A stretch of DNA of 50,306 bases from an uncultured Opitutia bacterium. Lineage in GTDB: Bacteria; Verrucomicrobiota; Verrucomicrobiia; Opitutales; Opitutaceae. The translations under genes were made by a program, and so were the position numbers. A model generated the notes under the pieces. The model did no database searches and was not told where the DNA came from. It saw only the letters and a list, made by a program, of their open reading frames with translations. The stretch covers positions 1-50,306 of the forward strand of contig CAIOTK010000147.1 in assembly GCA_903861185.1 (NCBI GenBank). The letters run 5' to 3'. Below are positions 19,912 through 31,014 of this stretch, piece by piece; position 1 is the stretch's first letter, and each line of letters starts with the position of its first letter.

Positions 19912-21162
19912 ATGAAACTCAAATTCCTCCTCGCCTCCGGCGCGATCGCGCTAGGCCTCTCCAGCTCCGGGCTCCGGTCCGCCGAAACCGTGAAGGTGGG
20001 CGTGCTCCACTCGCTCTCCGGAACGATGGCGATCAGCGAAACTTCGCTCCGCGACATCCTCCTGTTCACCTTCGACGAGATCAATGCCCGCGGCGGTGTT
20101 TTGGGCCGCAAAATTGAGCCGGTCGTTGTGGACGGCGCCTCGAACTGGCCGCTCTTTGCCGAAAAGGCCAAGCAACTTCTCGAGCAGGATAAAGTGGCGG
20201 TCACCTTCGGCTGCTGGACCTCCGTCTCCCGGAAATCGGTCCTGCCCGTCTACGAGCGGAACAACGGCCTGCTCTTCTACCCCGTGCAGTATGAGGGCGA
20301 GGAGGAGTCCCAGAACGTGGCTTACACCGCCGAGGCGGTGAATCAGCAGGCGACCCCGGCCGTCGATTACTACCTGAAGGAGGGCAAGAAGAAGTTCTAC
20401 CTCCTCGGCTCCGACTACGTCTATCCCCAGACCACGAACCTAGTCCTCCTCGAGTACCTCCTCAGCAAGGGCGTTCCGCTGGCGAACATCGGGGGCGGCT
20501 TCCGGCGCGATGGCGCGGGCAAGATCATCTCCGCAGGAAAGTACACCCCGTTCGGCCACACCGACTACCAGCAGATTGTCGCGGAGATCAAACAGTTCGC
20601 CGCCTCGGGCGACGCCTGCGTCATCTCCACCCTGAATGGCGACACCAACGTGCCGTTCTTCAAGGAGTACGCCGCCTCCGGTCTGACCGCCGAGACGTGT
20701 CCCGTGGTGTCCTTCTCCATCTCGGAAGACGAGTTCCGCGGCCTGCCGGCGGATAAGTTGGTCGGCCAACTCGGCTGCTGGACCTACTTCCAGTCGCTGA
20801 ACACCCCCGCGAACAAGAAGTTCGTCGCTGACTTCCAAGCCTGGCTCAAGAAGAGCAGCGTACCCGGACTGGTGAAGGAGGGTCGCGTCACCTGCTCCCC
20901 GATGGTGCTGAGCTACGTGGGCGTCTACCTCTGGAAGGCCGCCGTCGAGAAGGCCGGCTCGTTCGAAGTCGACAAGGTGCGGGCAGCTTGGAAGTCGGGC
21001 CTCACTTTTGACGGTCCCGGCGGCAAGGTCACCACGCAGAAGAATATGCACCTGACCAAGAACGTCTACATCGGTGAGACGCGGGCGGACGGTCAGTTCA
21101 AGATCGTGAGCTCATTCGACCACGTTTACGGCGAGCCCTGGCTGAAGGGGAAGTTCAAGTAA
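19912..21162 (+). CDS. urtA: Urea ABC transporter substrate-binding protein
   Basis: '[66 protein letters not shown]...[15 protein letters not shown]'. Confidence 0.96.
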   Translation: MKLKFLLASGAIALGLSSSGLRSAETVKVGVLHSLSGTMAISETSLRDILLFTFDEINARGGVLGRKIEPVVVDGASNWPLFAEKAKQLLEQDKVAVTFGCWTSVSRKSVLPVYERNNGLLFYPVQYEGEEESQNVAYTAEAVNQQATPAVDYYLKEGKKKFYLLGSDYVYPQTTNLVLLEYLLSKGVPLANIGGGFRRDGAGKIISAGKYTPFGHTDYQQIVAEIKQFAASGDACVISTLNGDTNVPFFKEYAASGLTAETCPVVSFSISEDEFRGLPADKLVGQLGCWTYFQSLNTPANKKFVADFQAWLKKSSVPGLVKEGRVTCSPMVLSYVGVYLWKAAVEKAGSFEVDKVRAAWKSGLTFDGPGGKVTTQKNMHLTKNVYIGETRADGQFKIVSSFDHVYGEPWLKGKFK

Positions 21163-21189
21163 GCCTCGCGGGCCGTAAACCCACCACCG

Positions 21190-21220
21190 GGGCGGACGCC
21201 GATAACGTCCGCCCTTTTTT
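21190..21220 (+). terminator. Rho-independent terminator between urtA and urtB
   Basis: GGGCGGAC(G) (21190-21198) pairs with (C)GTCCGCCC (21206-21214) followed by TTTTTT. Confidence 0.85.
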
Positions 21221-21253
21221 CTGGCACGATTCCAGCATTCCCCCCGGCACTCG

Positions 21254-23035
21254 ATGAAGGCCTTTCTGCTCCTCCCCTGCCTGCTGGCGCTCCTGTTCGC
21301 CACGCCGGGCCGGGCGGCTGCCACCGAGAACCCGCGCGCCCTCATCGCCCGCGCCGCGACCGAGGCGCAGCCAGCCCAAGCCCGGCAACTCCTCGCCGCC
21401 GCCGTGGGCCGGGCGGACGAATCGGTGGCTCCGCTGCTGGATGCCTGGCGGCGGGACGCCCTGTTCCTCCACGCCCAGGCCGATGGCGGGCGCGTCGCGG
21501 TGTTGCTGACGGGCGAGAAGGATGAACGCGGGGCCCAATCCGCCCTGCGGGCCGCCGATGGCCAGCCGTTGCAGGACGAGGCCGGTCGCCCGGTGCGATT
21601 GGTGGCGGCTGACCTCCCCGCGGCCGAGCACGACGCGAGCCTGCGCCGAACGATGAAGGCCATCCTAGATTTGGCGGAACTGGCGGCGGTGGATCCGACC
21701 CGCCGCGCCCGCTCGGTCCGAAACCTCGGCCTCGCGCAAGACGCGGAGAAGCTGCCGGTGCTGCTCGCGCGGGAGTCGGTCGAATCGGCGCCGGAGGTCC
21801 GCCGGGCGCTCCGGGAGGCGATCGCGCTGCTTCGGTTAAAGGACCCCCGGGAGGAGATCCGGGTCGCCGCACTGCAGGAACTGCAGGCCGTCTCCTCGCT
21901 GGCCACGTCGGATTTACTGGCCCGCGTCGTCCAGGAAGAGGCGGCGGCGGGCAACCGGCTCGCCCTGGAGGCGGCCCGGAGGGCGCAGCAGGCGGTCGAG
22001 TGGCACCGCACTAAAGTAGATTTCGCCGGCACCCTGTTCCGCGGCCTGAGCCTAGGCAGCATCCTCCTCGTAGCCGCCCTAGGGCTGGCCATCACCTTCG
22101 GGCTGATGCGCGTGATCAATATGGCGCACGGGGAGCTGATCGCGGTCGGGGCCTACACGACCTACCTCACCCAAGCGGTGTTCGGCACCGGGATGACCCT
22201 CCCCTGCTTTGGCCTGAGCGTCCCGATCCCCGGCCTCCAATTCTCCGGCGCCGCGCGGGAGGCGTATTTTATCGCGGCCCTGCCCGCCAGCTTCCTGGCG
22301 GCCGCCACCGTCGGCCTTCTACTGGAGCGGGGCATTATCCGTTTCCTCTATCGGCGTCCCCTCGAGAGCCTCCTCGCCACCTGGGGCGTCTCCCTCGTGT
22401 TGCAGCAGGCCTTCCGCCTCATCTTCGGCGCGAACAACGTCCAGGTTTCGAGCCCTTCCTACCTCAGCGGCAACTGGCTGGTCGGGGATGTAATCCTCGG
22501 TTGGAACCGCGTCTTCGTGATCGGCTTCGCTCTGCTCATCGTACTCGGTATGGGTCTGGTTCTAACGCGCACCTCCCTGGGCCTCCTGATCCGCGCCTCG
22601 ATGCAGAACCGCACGATGGCGGCGTGCCTAGGGGTCCGCACCGAGCGAGTAAACGCGCTCACGTTCGCCCTCGGGAGCGGCCTGGCTGGGCTGGCGGGGG
22701 CCTTCCTGAGCCAGATCGGCAATGTGGGCCCCTCACTCGGCCAGGGCTACATCATCGACTCGTTTATGGTAGTCGTAGTGGGCGGGGTGGGCAGTCTCGG
22801 CGGCACTATCCTAAGCGCGTTCGGCATCGGAGGCATCGATCAGGTACTGCAGCAATATCTGCCGCTGGTCGCACCCGGGCTCGCCTGGGTGCCCGGCATC
22901 GGCGGCTTCCTCCAGAATCTCGCCCAGGACGCCGCCGTTTTCGGCAAGATCCTCGTTCTCGCCGGCATCATCCTCTTCCTGCAATGGCGGCCTGCCGGAC
23001 TGTTCGCGCCGCGCAGCCGCTCCTTGGACGAATGA
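21254..23035 (+). CDS. urtB: Urea ABC transporter permease UrtB
   Basis: N-terminal exported region plus BPD_transp_2-type permease: 'ITFGLMRVINMAHGELIAVGAYTTYLTQ'. Confidence 0.95.
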   Translation: MKAFLLLPCLLALLFATPGRAAATENPRALIARAATEAQPAQARQLLAAAVGRADESVAPLLDAWRRDALFLHAQADGGRVAVLLTGEKDERGAQSALRAADGQPLQDEAGRPVRLVAADLPAAEHDASLRRTMKAILDLAELAAVDPTRRARSVRNLGLAQDAEKLPVLLARESVESAPEVRRALREAIALLRLKDPREEIRVAALQELQAVSSLATSDLLARVVQEEAAAGNRLALEAARRAQQAVEWHRTKVDFAGTLFRGLSLGSILLVAALGLAITFGLMRVINMAHGELIAVGAYTTYLTQAVFGTGMTLPCFGLSVPIPGLQFSGAAREAYFIAALPASFLAAATVGLLLERGIIRFLYRRPLESLLATWGVSLVLQQAFRLIFGANNVQVSSPSYLSGNWLVGDVILGWNRVFVIGFALLIVLGMGLVLTRTSLGLLIRASMQNRTMAACLGVRTERVNALTFALGSGLAGLAGAFLSQIGNVGPSLGQGYIIDSFMVVVVGGVGSLGGTILSAFGIGGIDQVLQQYLPLVAPGLAWVPGIGGFLQNLAQDAAVFGKILVLAGIILFLQWRPAGLFAPRSRSLDE

Positions 23036-24117
23036 ATACGCCTGCTCGCCAAGTCCCCCGGCTGGAAACCATCCTCCTCCTCGCGCTGGGTGTGGCCCTC
23101 GTCGTCGTGTTACCCTTGCTGCACGCTGCCGGGCTCCTCAGCAGCTTTACGCTTGGCGTCTGGGGCAAGTACCTGTGCTACGCCATGCTCGCCCTCTCCG
23201 TGGATCTGCTCTGGGGGCACACCGGCCTGCTTTCGCTGGGGCAGGCGCTCTTCTTCACCCTCGGCGGCTACCTGCACGGGATGTACCTGATGCGGATGAT
23301 CGGTGAGCTAGGGCAGTACCGGAAACCGATCCCCGACTTCCTCGTGTTCCTCGGCTGGGAACGGCTGCCCGCCTTCTGGGAACCCTTCGCGAGCTTTCCC
23401 TTCGCGGTCGCGATGGTGTTCCTCATCCCCGGCTTGGTCGCCTTCGGCTTCGGGTACCTCGCTTTCCGGTCCCGAGTGAAAGGCGTGTACTTCTCGATCC
23501 TGACCCAGGCGCTGACCTACGCGGCCTCGATCATGTTCTTCCGCAACAACCTCCTCCTCGGAGGCAACAACGGGTTCACCGACTTCAAGTTCATTCTCGG
23601 CCATCGCCTCGATGACCCCACGACCACCCGCGCGCTCTACCTCGCCTCCGCCGTCGCCCTCTTCCTCGCGGTGGCTTTCTGCCGCTGGCTGCGGGGCACC
23701 AAATTCGGCCTCGTGCAGCACGCCATCCGCGACGGCGAAAACCGGGTGCTCTTCAGCGGCTATGCGGCGGTCCACTTCAAGCTCTTCGTTTTCGTGGTCG
23801 CCGCCCTTATCGCCGCCGTCGGCGGGGCCCTTTACACCCCCCAGGTCGGCATCATCAACCCAGGAGAAATGCAGCCCGAGAAGTCCCTCGAAGCTGTCGT
23901 CTGGGTCGCCCTCGGCGGCCGCGGAACCCTGCTGGGGCCCGTCCTCGGTGCCGTCAGCGTTAACGCCCTCAAGAGCTGGGCCACGCGCGCCTACCCGGAC
24001 CTCTGGCTCATCCTCCTCGGCGGCATCTTCGTGCTCGCTGTCCTCTTCCTCCCCGGAGGGCTGGTCAGCTTGCCTGCCCGCCTGCGCGCCCTGTTCTCCC
24101 GGCGCCCCCCTTCCTGA
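23032..24117 (+). CDS. urtC: Urea ABC transporter permease UrtC
   Basis: ATGA overlap with urtB; 'YLCYAMLALSVDLLWGHTGLLSLGQALFFTLGGYLHGMYLMRMIG'. Confidence 0.95.
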   Translation: MNTPARQVPRLETILLLALGVALVVVLPLLHAAGLLSSFTLGVWGKYLCYAMLALSVDLLWGHTGLLSLGQALFFTLGGYLHGMYLMRMIGELGQYRKPIPDFLVFLGWERLPAFWEPFASFPFAVAMVFLIPGLVAFGFGYLAFRSRVKGVYFSILTQALTYAASIMFFRNNLLLGGNNGFTDFKFILGHRLDDPTTTRALYLASAVALFLAVAFCRWLRGTKFGLVQHAIRDGENRVLFSGYAAVHFKLFVFVVAALIAAVGGALYTPQVGIINPGEMQPEKSLEAVVWVALGGRGTLLGPVLGAVSVNALKSWATRAYPDLWLILLGGIFVLAVLFLPGGLVSLPARLRALFSRRPPS

Positions 24118-24118
24118 G

Positions 24119-24895
24119 ATGCCTCATCCCCTGCTCACCGTGGAAGACGTGGCCAAGGCCTACGACGGCTTTCAGGCCATCTCGAACCTCAACTTCTACC
24201 TGTTCGCGGGCGAACTCCGCACCGTCATCGGTCCGAACGGAGCGGGCAAATCGACCTTCTTCGACCTCCTCACCGGCCGGGCCAAGCCGGACCGCGGTCG
24301 GCTCGAATTCGGCACGGATCCCGCCGCCTCCCACGACCTCACTCGGCTCTCCGAGCACGAGATCAGCCGCCTAGGCATCGGTCGAAAGTTCCAGACGCCG
24401 AGCGTCTACGCGGATCACTCCGTCTGGGAAAACCTTCTGCTCTCCCTGCGCGGCCCCCGGGGGGTCTTCGCCGCCCTGTTTCAGCGAACCGGTCCGGCCG
24501 ACCGTGCCCGCATCGACGACCTTCTAGAAATGGTCCGCCTCGGCGACAAGCGCCACTGGCGCGCCGGACTCCTCTCCCACGGCGAGAAACAGTGGCTGGA
24601 ACTGGGGATGCTCCTCGCGCAGGAGCCCAAGGTGCTCCTGATCGACGAGCCCGCCGCCGGCATGACCGACGAGGAAACCCACCGGACCGGCGAACTCCTC
24701 CTCTCCCTCGCCGGCCGCCACAGCCTCATCGTCATCGAGCACGATATGACCTTCGTGAAGCAAATCGCGCAGCAGGGGCAGGTGACGGTGCTCCACCAGG
24801 GGAGCGTGCTATGCGAAGGTCGCTTCGAGGAGGTGCAGTCCGACCCCAAAGTGCGCGAGGTCTACCTCGGCCGAGGCAAACACGACCGGCGATGA
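24119..24895 (+). CDS. urtD: Urea ABC transporter ATP-binding protein UrtD
   Basis: Walker A 'GPNGAGKST', 'LSHGEKQWLELGMLLA', 'LLIDEPAAGMTDEET'. Confidence 0.95.
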   Translation: MPHPLLTVEDVAKAYDGFQAISNLNFYLFAGELRTVIGPNGAGKSTFFDLLTGRAKPDRGRLEFGTDPAASHDLTRLSEHEISRLGIGRKFQTPSVYADHSVWENLLLSLRGPRGVFAALFQRTGPADRARIDDLLEMVRLGDKRHWRAGLLSHGEKQWLELGMLLAQEPKVLLIDEPAAGMTDEETHRTGELLLSLAGRHSLIVIEHDMTFVKQIAQQGQVTVLHQGSVLCEGRFEEVQSDPKVREVYLGRGKHDRR

Positions 24896-25665
24896 CCCCG
24901 CTCCTCGAAATATCCGGGCTGGAAACGCACCTCGGGGGCTCGCGCATCCTCCGCGGGGTGAACCTTGCCGTAGGTCCGGGAGAAATTGTCGCCCTGATGG
25001 GCCGCAACGGGGTCGGCAAGAGCACGACCCTGCGCTCCATCACGGGCGTGGTTCCGGTGCACGCGGGCAGCATCCGCTTCGCCGGTCGCGAGCTGCGGGA
25101 GCTGCCGCCGGACGCAAGGGCGCGGGCCGGGATCGGCTATGTCCCCCAAGGGCGCGACATCTTTCCCCATCTCACCGTGGAGGAGAATCTGCGGGTAGGC
25201 CTCGTGGCGCACGGGCGCCGGGGGCCCGCCGCGCGCGCGGCCCTCGATCGAGTCTTCGCCCTGTTTCCCGTCCTCCGGGACATGCTCGGACGTAAGGGGG
25301 GCGTGCTTTCCGGAGGTCAGCAGCAGCAGCTCGCGATCGGACGCGCCCTGCTCACCGATCCGCGGCTCCTCATCCTCGACGAGCCCACGGAAGGGATTCA
25401 GCCATCGATTATCGAGCAGATCGGGGACACCCTGCGCCGTCTGCGCCAAGAGGGCTTGGAACCCGACCCGACGCACGAGATCCGCCACGCGTTACAGGAG
25501 CTCAAACGCGAGGGTCGGTTGGCCATTCTCCTCGTCGAACAATTCGTCGACTTCTGCCGCGAATGCGCGGATCGCTTCTACGCGATGGACCGCGGGGCGG
25601 TGGTCGCCGCCGGCACGGTCCAGGAGCTCACGGACGAGGTGGTGCGCCGCCACCTTCAGGTCTGA
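24892..25665 (+). CDS. urtE: Urea ABC transporter ATP-binding protein UrtE
   Basis: Walker A 'GRNGVGKST', 'GYVPQGRDIFPHLTVEENL', 'LSGGQQQQLAIGRAL', 'LDEPTEGIQPSII'. Confidence 0.95.
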   Translation: MTPLLEISGLETHLGGSRILRGVNLAVGPGEIVALMGRNGVGKSTTLRSITGVVPVHAGSIRFAGRELRELPPDARARAGIGYVPQGRDIFPHLTVEENLRVGLVAHGRRGPAARAALDRVFALFPVLRDMLGRKGGVLSGGQQQQLAIGRALLTDPRLLILDEPTEGIQPSIIEQIGDTLRRLRQEGLEPDPTHEIRHALQELKREGRLAILLVEQFVDFCRECADRFYAMDRGAVVAAGTVQELTDEVVRRHLQV

Positions 25666-25677
25666 CTCCTTTCCTCC

Positions 25678-25980
25678 ATGCACCTGACCCCGCGCGAACG
25701 AGAGAAACTCCTAGTCGTGGTAGCCGCCGATCTGGCGCGCCGCCGGCAGGCCCGCGGCCTAAAACTGAACCACCCCGAGGCCGTGGCCATCATCACCAGC
25801 GAGATTCTTGAGGGCGCCCGGGACGGGCGTAGCGTGGCCGAACTGATGAGCCTCGGCACCAAAATCCTCACGACCGCGGACGTGATGCCCGGAGTGCCCA
25901 GCCTGATCCCCGAGGTGCAGGTCGAGGCGACGTTCCCCGATGGCACCAAACTCGTCACCGTCCATCAGCCCATCCGCTGA
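25678..25980 (+). CDS. ureA: Urease subunit gamma
   Basis: '[60 protein letters not shown]'. Confidence 0.98.
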   Translation: MHLTPREREKLLVVVAADLARRRQARGLKLNHPEAVAIITSEILEGARDGRSVAELMSLGTKILTTADVMPGVPSLIPEVQVEATFPDGTKLVTVHQPIR

Positions 25981-25983
25981 ACC

Positions 25984-26298
25984 ATGATCCCCGGAGAAAT
26001 CATTCCAGCCGACGGCCCGGCGCTCCCCGCCAATTCCGGTCTCCCCACCTTACGCCTCGAAGTCACCCACACGGGCGACCGGCCGGTGCAGGTCGGCTCC
26101 CACTACCACTTCGCTGAGACCAACTCTGCGCTCCGCTTCGACCGCTCCGCCGCCCGCGGCTTCCGGCTCAACATTCCCGCCGGCACCGCCGTCCGATTCG
26201 AAGCGGGCGACACCCGGGAAGTGGAGCTGGTTGCCCTCGCCGGCCGCCGGGAGGTCCACGGCCTGAACGCGCTCATCAACGGCCGCCTCGATCCCTGA
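25984..26298 (+). CDS. ureB: Urease subunit beta
   Basis: 'MIPGEII...[57 protein letters not shown]'. Confidence 0.98.
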   Translation: MIPGEIIPADGPALPANSGLPTLRLEVTHTGDRPVQVGSHYHFAETNSALRFDRSAARGFRLNIPAGTAVRFEAGDTREVELVALAGRREVHGLNALINGRLDP

Positions 26299-26301
26299 CC
26301 C

Positions 26302-28065
26302 ATGCCCCTGCACCTTTCCCGTCGGCAATACGCCGAGATGTTTGGCCCCACGGTCGGCGACCGCGTGCGGCTCGCCGACACCGACCTCTTCGTCGAGGTG
26401 GAGCGCGACCTCGTGGCCGTGGCCGGCTACGGTAACGAAATCAAGTTCGGCGGCGGCAAGGTCATCCGCGACGGGATGGGACAGTCGCCCACGGCCCGCG
26501 ATGCCGAGTGTCTCGACCTCGTGATCACCAACGCCCTCATCCTCGATCCGCGCTTGGGGGTGGTGAAGGCCGACATTGGCATTAAACACGGCCGCATCGT
26601 GGGCATCGGGCACGCGGGTAACCCCGGCATCCAATCCGGACTCGGCTCGGCCTACCCCGATCCTGCGACGGGCCGCCTCGACCCAATGACCGTAGGCGCG
26701 GCCACTGAGGTCATCGCCGGCGAAGGCCGCATCATCACAGCCGGCGGCATCGACACCCATATCCACTTTATTTGTCCGCAGCAGATCGACGAGGCCCTGA
26801 GTTCCGGTGTGACCACGCTCCTCGGAGGCGGCACGGGGCCAGCCCACGGTACCCTCGCCACCACCTGCACCCCGGGCCGCTGGAACCTGCATCGGATGCT
26901 GGAGGCCGCCGAGGCCTATCCGGTAAACCTCGGTTTCCTCGGCAAGGGGAACTGCAGCACCCCAGACCCGCTGCGGGAACAGATCGTCGCTGGGGCCATC
27001 GGGCTCAAACTCCACGAGGACTGGGGGACCACGCCCGCCGCCATCGACACCTGCTTGGGCGTGGCGGAAGAACTGGATGTTCAGGTGGCCATCCACACCG
27101 ACACGCTCAATGAATCCGGCTACCTCGACGACACCCTCCGGGCGTTTCGCGGCCGCACGATTCACACGTTCCACTCGGAAGGAGCCGGCGGCGGGCACGC
27201 CCCAGACATCATCCGCGTCTGCGGGGAGCCGAACGTCCTGCCTTCCTCCACCAACCCCACGCGGCCGTTCACGGTCAATACTGTGGATGAGCACCTCGAT
27301 ATGCTGATGGTCTGCCATCATCTGGACTCCAAGATCCCGGAGGATGTCGCCTTCGCTGAGTCGCGGATCCGGCCCGAGACCATCGCGGCGGAGGATCGGC
27401 TCCACGATCTCGGCGCCATCTCGATTATGTCGTCGGACTCCCAGGCCATGGGCCGAGTCGGGGAGGTGATTCTCCGGACCTGGCAGACGGCCCACAAGAT
27501 GAAGGTCCAGTTCGGCGCCCTAGCCGATCAAACCCATCCCGCCGCGGATAACTTCCGGGTGCTACGCTATCTCGCCAAATACACGATCAACCCGGCCGTG
27601 GCGCACGGCATCAGCCACCTCGTCGGTTCGGTCGCCGTGGGTCAGCTGGCGGATCTGGTGATCTTCCGGCCGGCCCTTTTCGGGGTGAAGCCGGAGACTG
27701 TGCTCAAGGGTGGCTTTATCGCCTGGGCAAACATGGGGGACCCAAATGCTTCGATCCCCACCCCGCAGCCGACGTTCTACCGGCCCCAATTCGGCGCGGC
27801 GGGAGCGGCCCTCGGGTCCACCTGCCTGACCTTCGTGAGCGCTGCCGCCCTGCAGGAGGGTAGCCTCGCTGGGCTTAGCCTGCGCCGGCGCCTCGAGCCG
27901 GTCCGTCGCTGCCGCCAGTTGGGTAAGCGGGATATGGTGCTCAACGCCGCGCTGCCACGGATCGAAGTCGATCCGGAAACTTACGAGGTACGCGCAGACG
28001 GCGAACTCCTGCGCTGTGAACCCGCCCGGGAACTGCCGCTGGCCCAACGCTACTTCTTGTTCTAG
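26302..28065 (+). CDS. ureC: Urease subunit alpha
   Basis: '[12 protein letters not shown]', carbamylated-Lys motif '[14 protein letters not shown]', 'MVCHHLD'. Confidence 0.98.
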   Translation: MPLHLSRRQYAEMFGPTVGDRVRLADTDLFVEVERDLVAVAGYGNEIKFGGGKVIRDGMGQSPTARDAECLDLVITNALILDPRLGVVKADIGIKHGRIVGIGHAGNPGIQSGLGSAYPDPATGRLDPMTVGAATEVIAGEGRIITAGGIDTHIHFICPQQIDEALSSGVTTLLGGGTGPAHGTLATTCTPGRWNLHRMLEAAEAYPVNLGFLGKGNCSTPDPLREQIVAGAIGLKLHEDWGTTPAAIDTCLGVAEELDVQVAIHTDTLNESGYLDDTLRAFRGRTIHTFHSEGAGGGHAPDIIRVCGEPNVLPSSTNPTRPFTVNTVDEHLDMLMVCHHLDSKIPEDVAFAESRIRPETIAAEDRLHDLGAISIMSSDSQAMGRVGEVILRTWQTAHKMKVQFGALADQTHPAADNFRVLRYLAKYTINPAVAHGISHLVGSVAVGQLADLVIFRPALFGVKPETVLKGGFIAWANMGDPNASIPTPQPTFYRPQFGAAGAALGSTCLTFVSAAALQEGSLAGLSLRRRLEPVRRCRQLGKRDMVLNAALPRIEVDPETYEVRADGELLRCEPARELPLAQRYFLF

Positions 28066-28090
28066 GCCCAGCCGCATTGTTCACTGGTCT

Positions 28091-28552
28091 ATGCAGCTGA
28101 TCACCGGCCCCCTAGCCTCCAGCGACCCCAACTTGCCGGAGATTGCCGTCCCGGTGGATCGTCAGACCCTCGCGAAGCGCCTGTGGCGCGGCACAGCCGA
28201 GGACGGGCGGGAATTCGGTTGTGAGCTCGCGTCTCCACTGCGCCACGGCGAAGTCCTGCAGCAAACCGCCTCCGCCCGCTACGTCGTGCGCCAGACGGAG
28301 GAACCCGTAGTCGAGGTGGACCTCAACCTCGCCCCCTCGGCGGCGGCGGGCATTGGCTGGGCCATCGGCAACCTGCACTTGGAGCTCGCGGCCGAGCCGC
28401 AGCGTCTGCTCGCCCCAGATGAACCCGCGGTGCGGCAGCTGCTCGAACGCCTGAAGGTCCCATTCCGGACCGGCCGGGCCGTCTTTCGACCCGGCCGGTT
28501 CAGTCGCGGCGCCCAGCCCAGCCATGAACTCGGCCCCAGCCACCGGCATTGA
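28091..28552 (+). CDS. ureE: Urease accessory protein UreE
   Basis: Position between ureC and ureF; 'GREFGCELASPLRHGEVLQ...AIGNLHLELAAE...LLERLKVPFRTGRAVFRPG'. Confidence 0.85.
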   Translation: MQLITGPLASSDPNLPEIAVPVDRQTLAKRLWRGTAEDGREFGCELASPLRHGEVLQQTASARYVVRQTEEPVVEVDLNLAPSAAAGIGWAIGNLHLELAAEPQRLLAPDEPAVRQLLERLKVPFRTGRAVFRPGRFSRGAQPSHELGPSHRH

Positions 28553-29243
28553 GGAGATCCCGGCCTGGTTGCCCGGCCTCCTGCAAACCTGCGACTCTGC
28601 CTATCCCACCGGAGGCTACGCCCACTCCGGGGGCCTCGAAGGTCTGGTCCAGGCAGGAGTTGTGCGGGATGCGGCGTCGCTCGGGCGGCATCTTCAGGAG
28701 ATCATCCTCCCGGCGCTCCGCCAGGTTGATCTGCCCCTCGCCGCCCAAGCCTGGCGGGCGCTCGCGCGGCCGGACTGGGAACGCGTGGGCGAACTCTGCT
28801 TTCTTTCCTCCGCGCTCCGGCCTGCCCGGGAGTTGCGGCTGGCGGCGGAAAACACCGGCCGGCAGCGGGTCGAGCTTCTCGCCCACTTGCACCCTGACAG
28901 CCTCGCCACCGCCTTTCACGCCGAGGCGGTGCGGGGCCGCTGGCCCGGCGCTCACCCGATCGCAGCCGCACTGGAAGGACGCCTCTGGGGCGCCCCCGAA
29001 CAGGCCGTCCTCGTGAGCCTCGGGTACAGCACCCTCGCGGCCTCCCTCGCGGCCGCGATGAAGCTCCTGCGGATTGGGCAGAATGCCGCCCAGGGGTTGC
29101 TCACCACCGCCCTGCGCCAATTACCCGAAGCCATCACCACCGCCCGCCAACTCCGGGATCCGGAGATGGGTTGGTTTAACCCCTGGCTTGAAATCGCCTC
29201 CGCCCGCCATGAATCCGCCGACCACCGTATGTTCATCTCCTAA
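28524..29243 (+). CDS. ureF: Urease accessory protein UreF
   Basis: '[27 protein letters not shown]', '[27 protein letters not shown]'; overlaps ureE by 29 nt. Confidence 0.93.
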   Translation: MNSAPATGIEEIPAWLPGLLQTCDSAYPTGGYAHSGGLEGLVQAGVVRDAASLGRHLQEIILPALRQVDLPLAAQAWRALARPDWERVGELCFLSSALRPARELRLAAENTGRQRVELLAHLHPDSLATAFHAEAVRGRWPGAHPIAAALEGRLWGAPEQAVLVSLGYSTLAASLAAAMKLLRIGQNAAQGLLTTALRQLPEAITTARQLRDPEMGWFNPWLEIASARHESADHRMFIS

Positions 29244-29889
29244 CCCGGGCCGTCGCCCGCCCCGCATCGGCATCGGGGGCCCCGTGGGCTCCGGTAAAAC
29301 CATGCTTTGCCTGCGCCTTTGTCAGGCCCTCCGCGATCGCCTCTCGCTCGGCGTGGTGACCAACGACATCTACTGCTCCGAGGACGCGGATTTTCTGCGC
29401 CAGCAGAGTGCCCTCGAGCCGGGGCGCATTCTCGGGGTCGAAACTGGCGGCTGCCCGCACACCGCGATCCGCGACGACACCACGATGAACGAGCAGGCCT
29501 GCCGTGACCTCGAAGCCCGCTTTCCCGACCTACAACTGCTGCTGGTCGAGAGCGGCGGCGACAACCTCACCGCCACCTTCTCACCCGAACTCGTGGACGC
29601 GTTCATCTATGTGATCGACGTGGCCGAGGGGGATAAGATGCCCCGCAAGGGAGGGCCGGCCATCCGGCACAGCGATCTTCTGCTCATCAACAAGATCGAT
29701 CTCGCCCCGCTAGTCGGGGCCGACCTCGACGTGATGGATCGGGATGCGCGCCGCCAACGGGGGACCCGGCCGTTTCTGTTCTGCGACCTCAAACGGCATC
29801 ATAACCTGCCGGCGGTGCTCGACTGGATCGAACACCACGTGCTCTTCGCGACCGCAGCCCGCGCCGCAGAGCCCCCGCGCCATGGCTAA
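29209..29889 (+). CDS. ureG: Urease accessory GTPase UreG
   Basis: '[45 protein letters not shown]', '[15 protein letters not shown]'. Confidence 0.97.
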   Translation: MNPPTTVCSSPNPGRRPPRIGIGGPVGSGKTMLCLRLCQALRDRLSLGVVTNDIYCSEDADFLRQQSALEPGRILGVETGGCPHTAIRDDTTMNEQACRDLEARFPDLQLLLVESGGDNLTATFSPELVDAFIYVIDVAEGDKMPRKGGPAIRHSDLLLINKIDLAPLVGADLDVMDRDARRQRGTRPFLFCDLKRHHNLPAVLDWIEHHVLFATAARAAEPPRHG

Positions 29890-30712
29890 GCTCACCGGCC
29901 ATCTCGACTTCCGCGCCGTACCGCGGGCGGATGGCCAGACCGTCCTAAAGGACCAGTCCTTCCGGGCCCCCTTTCATCTCAGCAAACCGTACTGGGATTC
30001 GGAGGCCCGCATCCTAATCGTCCAAGTCGTCAATCCGACGGCCGGAATCCTCGCCGGGGACGAGCTCGACGTGCGGATCGAGGTGGAGCGAGGAGCCGCT
30101 CTCATTGTTACCACGCCCGGGGCCAGTCGGGTCTTCACAATGCGCCACGGCGCGGCCGTGGCCCGCCAGCAGATCTCCGTCGCGGACGGCGCGTGGCTCG
30201 AATGGATTCCAGAGCCACTGGTGACGCACCGCGAATCCACGTTTCGGCAAATCACCCGGCTTGAACTCGGTGCCAGCGCGGCCGTTTTCTACGCGGATCA
30301 ATGGATGCCCGGACGGCTGGGCCACGGGGAGGCGTGGGCCTGGCGTCAGCTGGAACTGCTCCTCGAGGTCCGGCAAGCCAACCGGCTCGTGCTCTGCGAG
30401 CGAATGGCGGCCTCCGGCCCGGAACTCCGGTCAATTGCCGCCCTACACGGATCCGGGCCCGAAGCGTGTTTCCTGAACGCAGTGCTGGCCGGCCCCGCGC
30501 TCGGCCCCACGGAAGGAACGTGGCGGAACGAGTTGGAGCGTCTCCAACAGCCCGGCATCTGGATCGGGGTGAGCAGCTTAGCCGGTCAGGCCGCTTGGAC
30601 TCTCAAAGTGGTCACGGAAAACGCGCGCCGCTTGCGGGAAACCGTCCGCGCCATCCGTGCGGCGCTAGCGCCGCACCTGCCTTACTTGGCGACAGACTTG
30701 CGCAAGCTCTGA
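29882..30712 (+). CDS. ureD: Urease accessory protein UreD/UreH
   Basis: '[34 protein letters not shown]...[39 protein letters not shown]'. Confidence 0.93.
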   Translation: MAKLTGHLDFRAVPRADGQTVLKDQSFRAPFHLSKPYWDSEARILIVQVVNPTAGILAGDELDVRIEVERGAALIVTTPGASRVFTMRHGAAVARQQISVADGAWLEWIPEPLVTHRESTFRQITRLELGASAAVFYADQWMPGRLGHGEAWAWRQLELLLEVRQANRLVLCERMAASGPELRSIAALHGSGPEACFLNAVLAGPALGPTEGTWRNELERLQQPGIWIGVSSLAGQAAWTLKVVTENARRLRETVRAIRAALAPHLPYLATDLRKL

Positions 30713-30930
30713 GCACTGACGCGGCGGGAGCGGAGGTGACTCACCCCGGCCCAGAGCGCGGCGCCGACGATCAGTAGGCAGGCGGCGGACGCCAGCGGGT
30801 GAGCGGCTAGGTGGCTGAAATCCCAAGTGAAATCGCCGCCCTCGTGCCCGTCATGGCCGGGGTGCGCGCGGGCGACGGCGGCAGAAAGAACAACGAACAC
30901 CACGGCGGAACGGACAAAAAACTGGTTCAT
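30682..30930 (-). CDS. Small exported/membrane His-rich protein (HPGHDGHEGG), possibly metal-related
   Basis: 82 aa: signal-like MNQFFVRSAVVFVVLSAAVARA, then HPGHDGHEGGDFTWDFSHLAAH, then one TM; convergent with ureD (31-nt 3' overlap). Confidence 0.6.
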   Translation of the reverse strand: MNQFFVRSAVVFVVLSAAVARAHPGHDGHEGGDFTWDFSHLAAHPLASAACLLIVGAALWAGVSHLRSRRVSAQSLRKSVAK

Positions 30931-31014
30931 GCCGCCGATACAGCAGGACCCATTCCGCTTCGCCAACAAAAAAGTGGCCTGCGGGCCCAAGTGCGCGGGT
31001 CCATCTTCCAACGC

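Noticed and set aside
18777-20204. 475-aa minus-strand ORF across porin and urtA
   Set aside because: Runs antisense through two well-supported genes; composition typical of a shadow ORF.
26050-27495. 481-aa minus-strand ORF antisense to ureB/ureC
   Set aside because: Shadow of the urease genes; no independent support.
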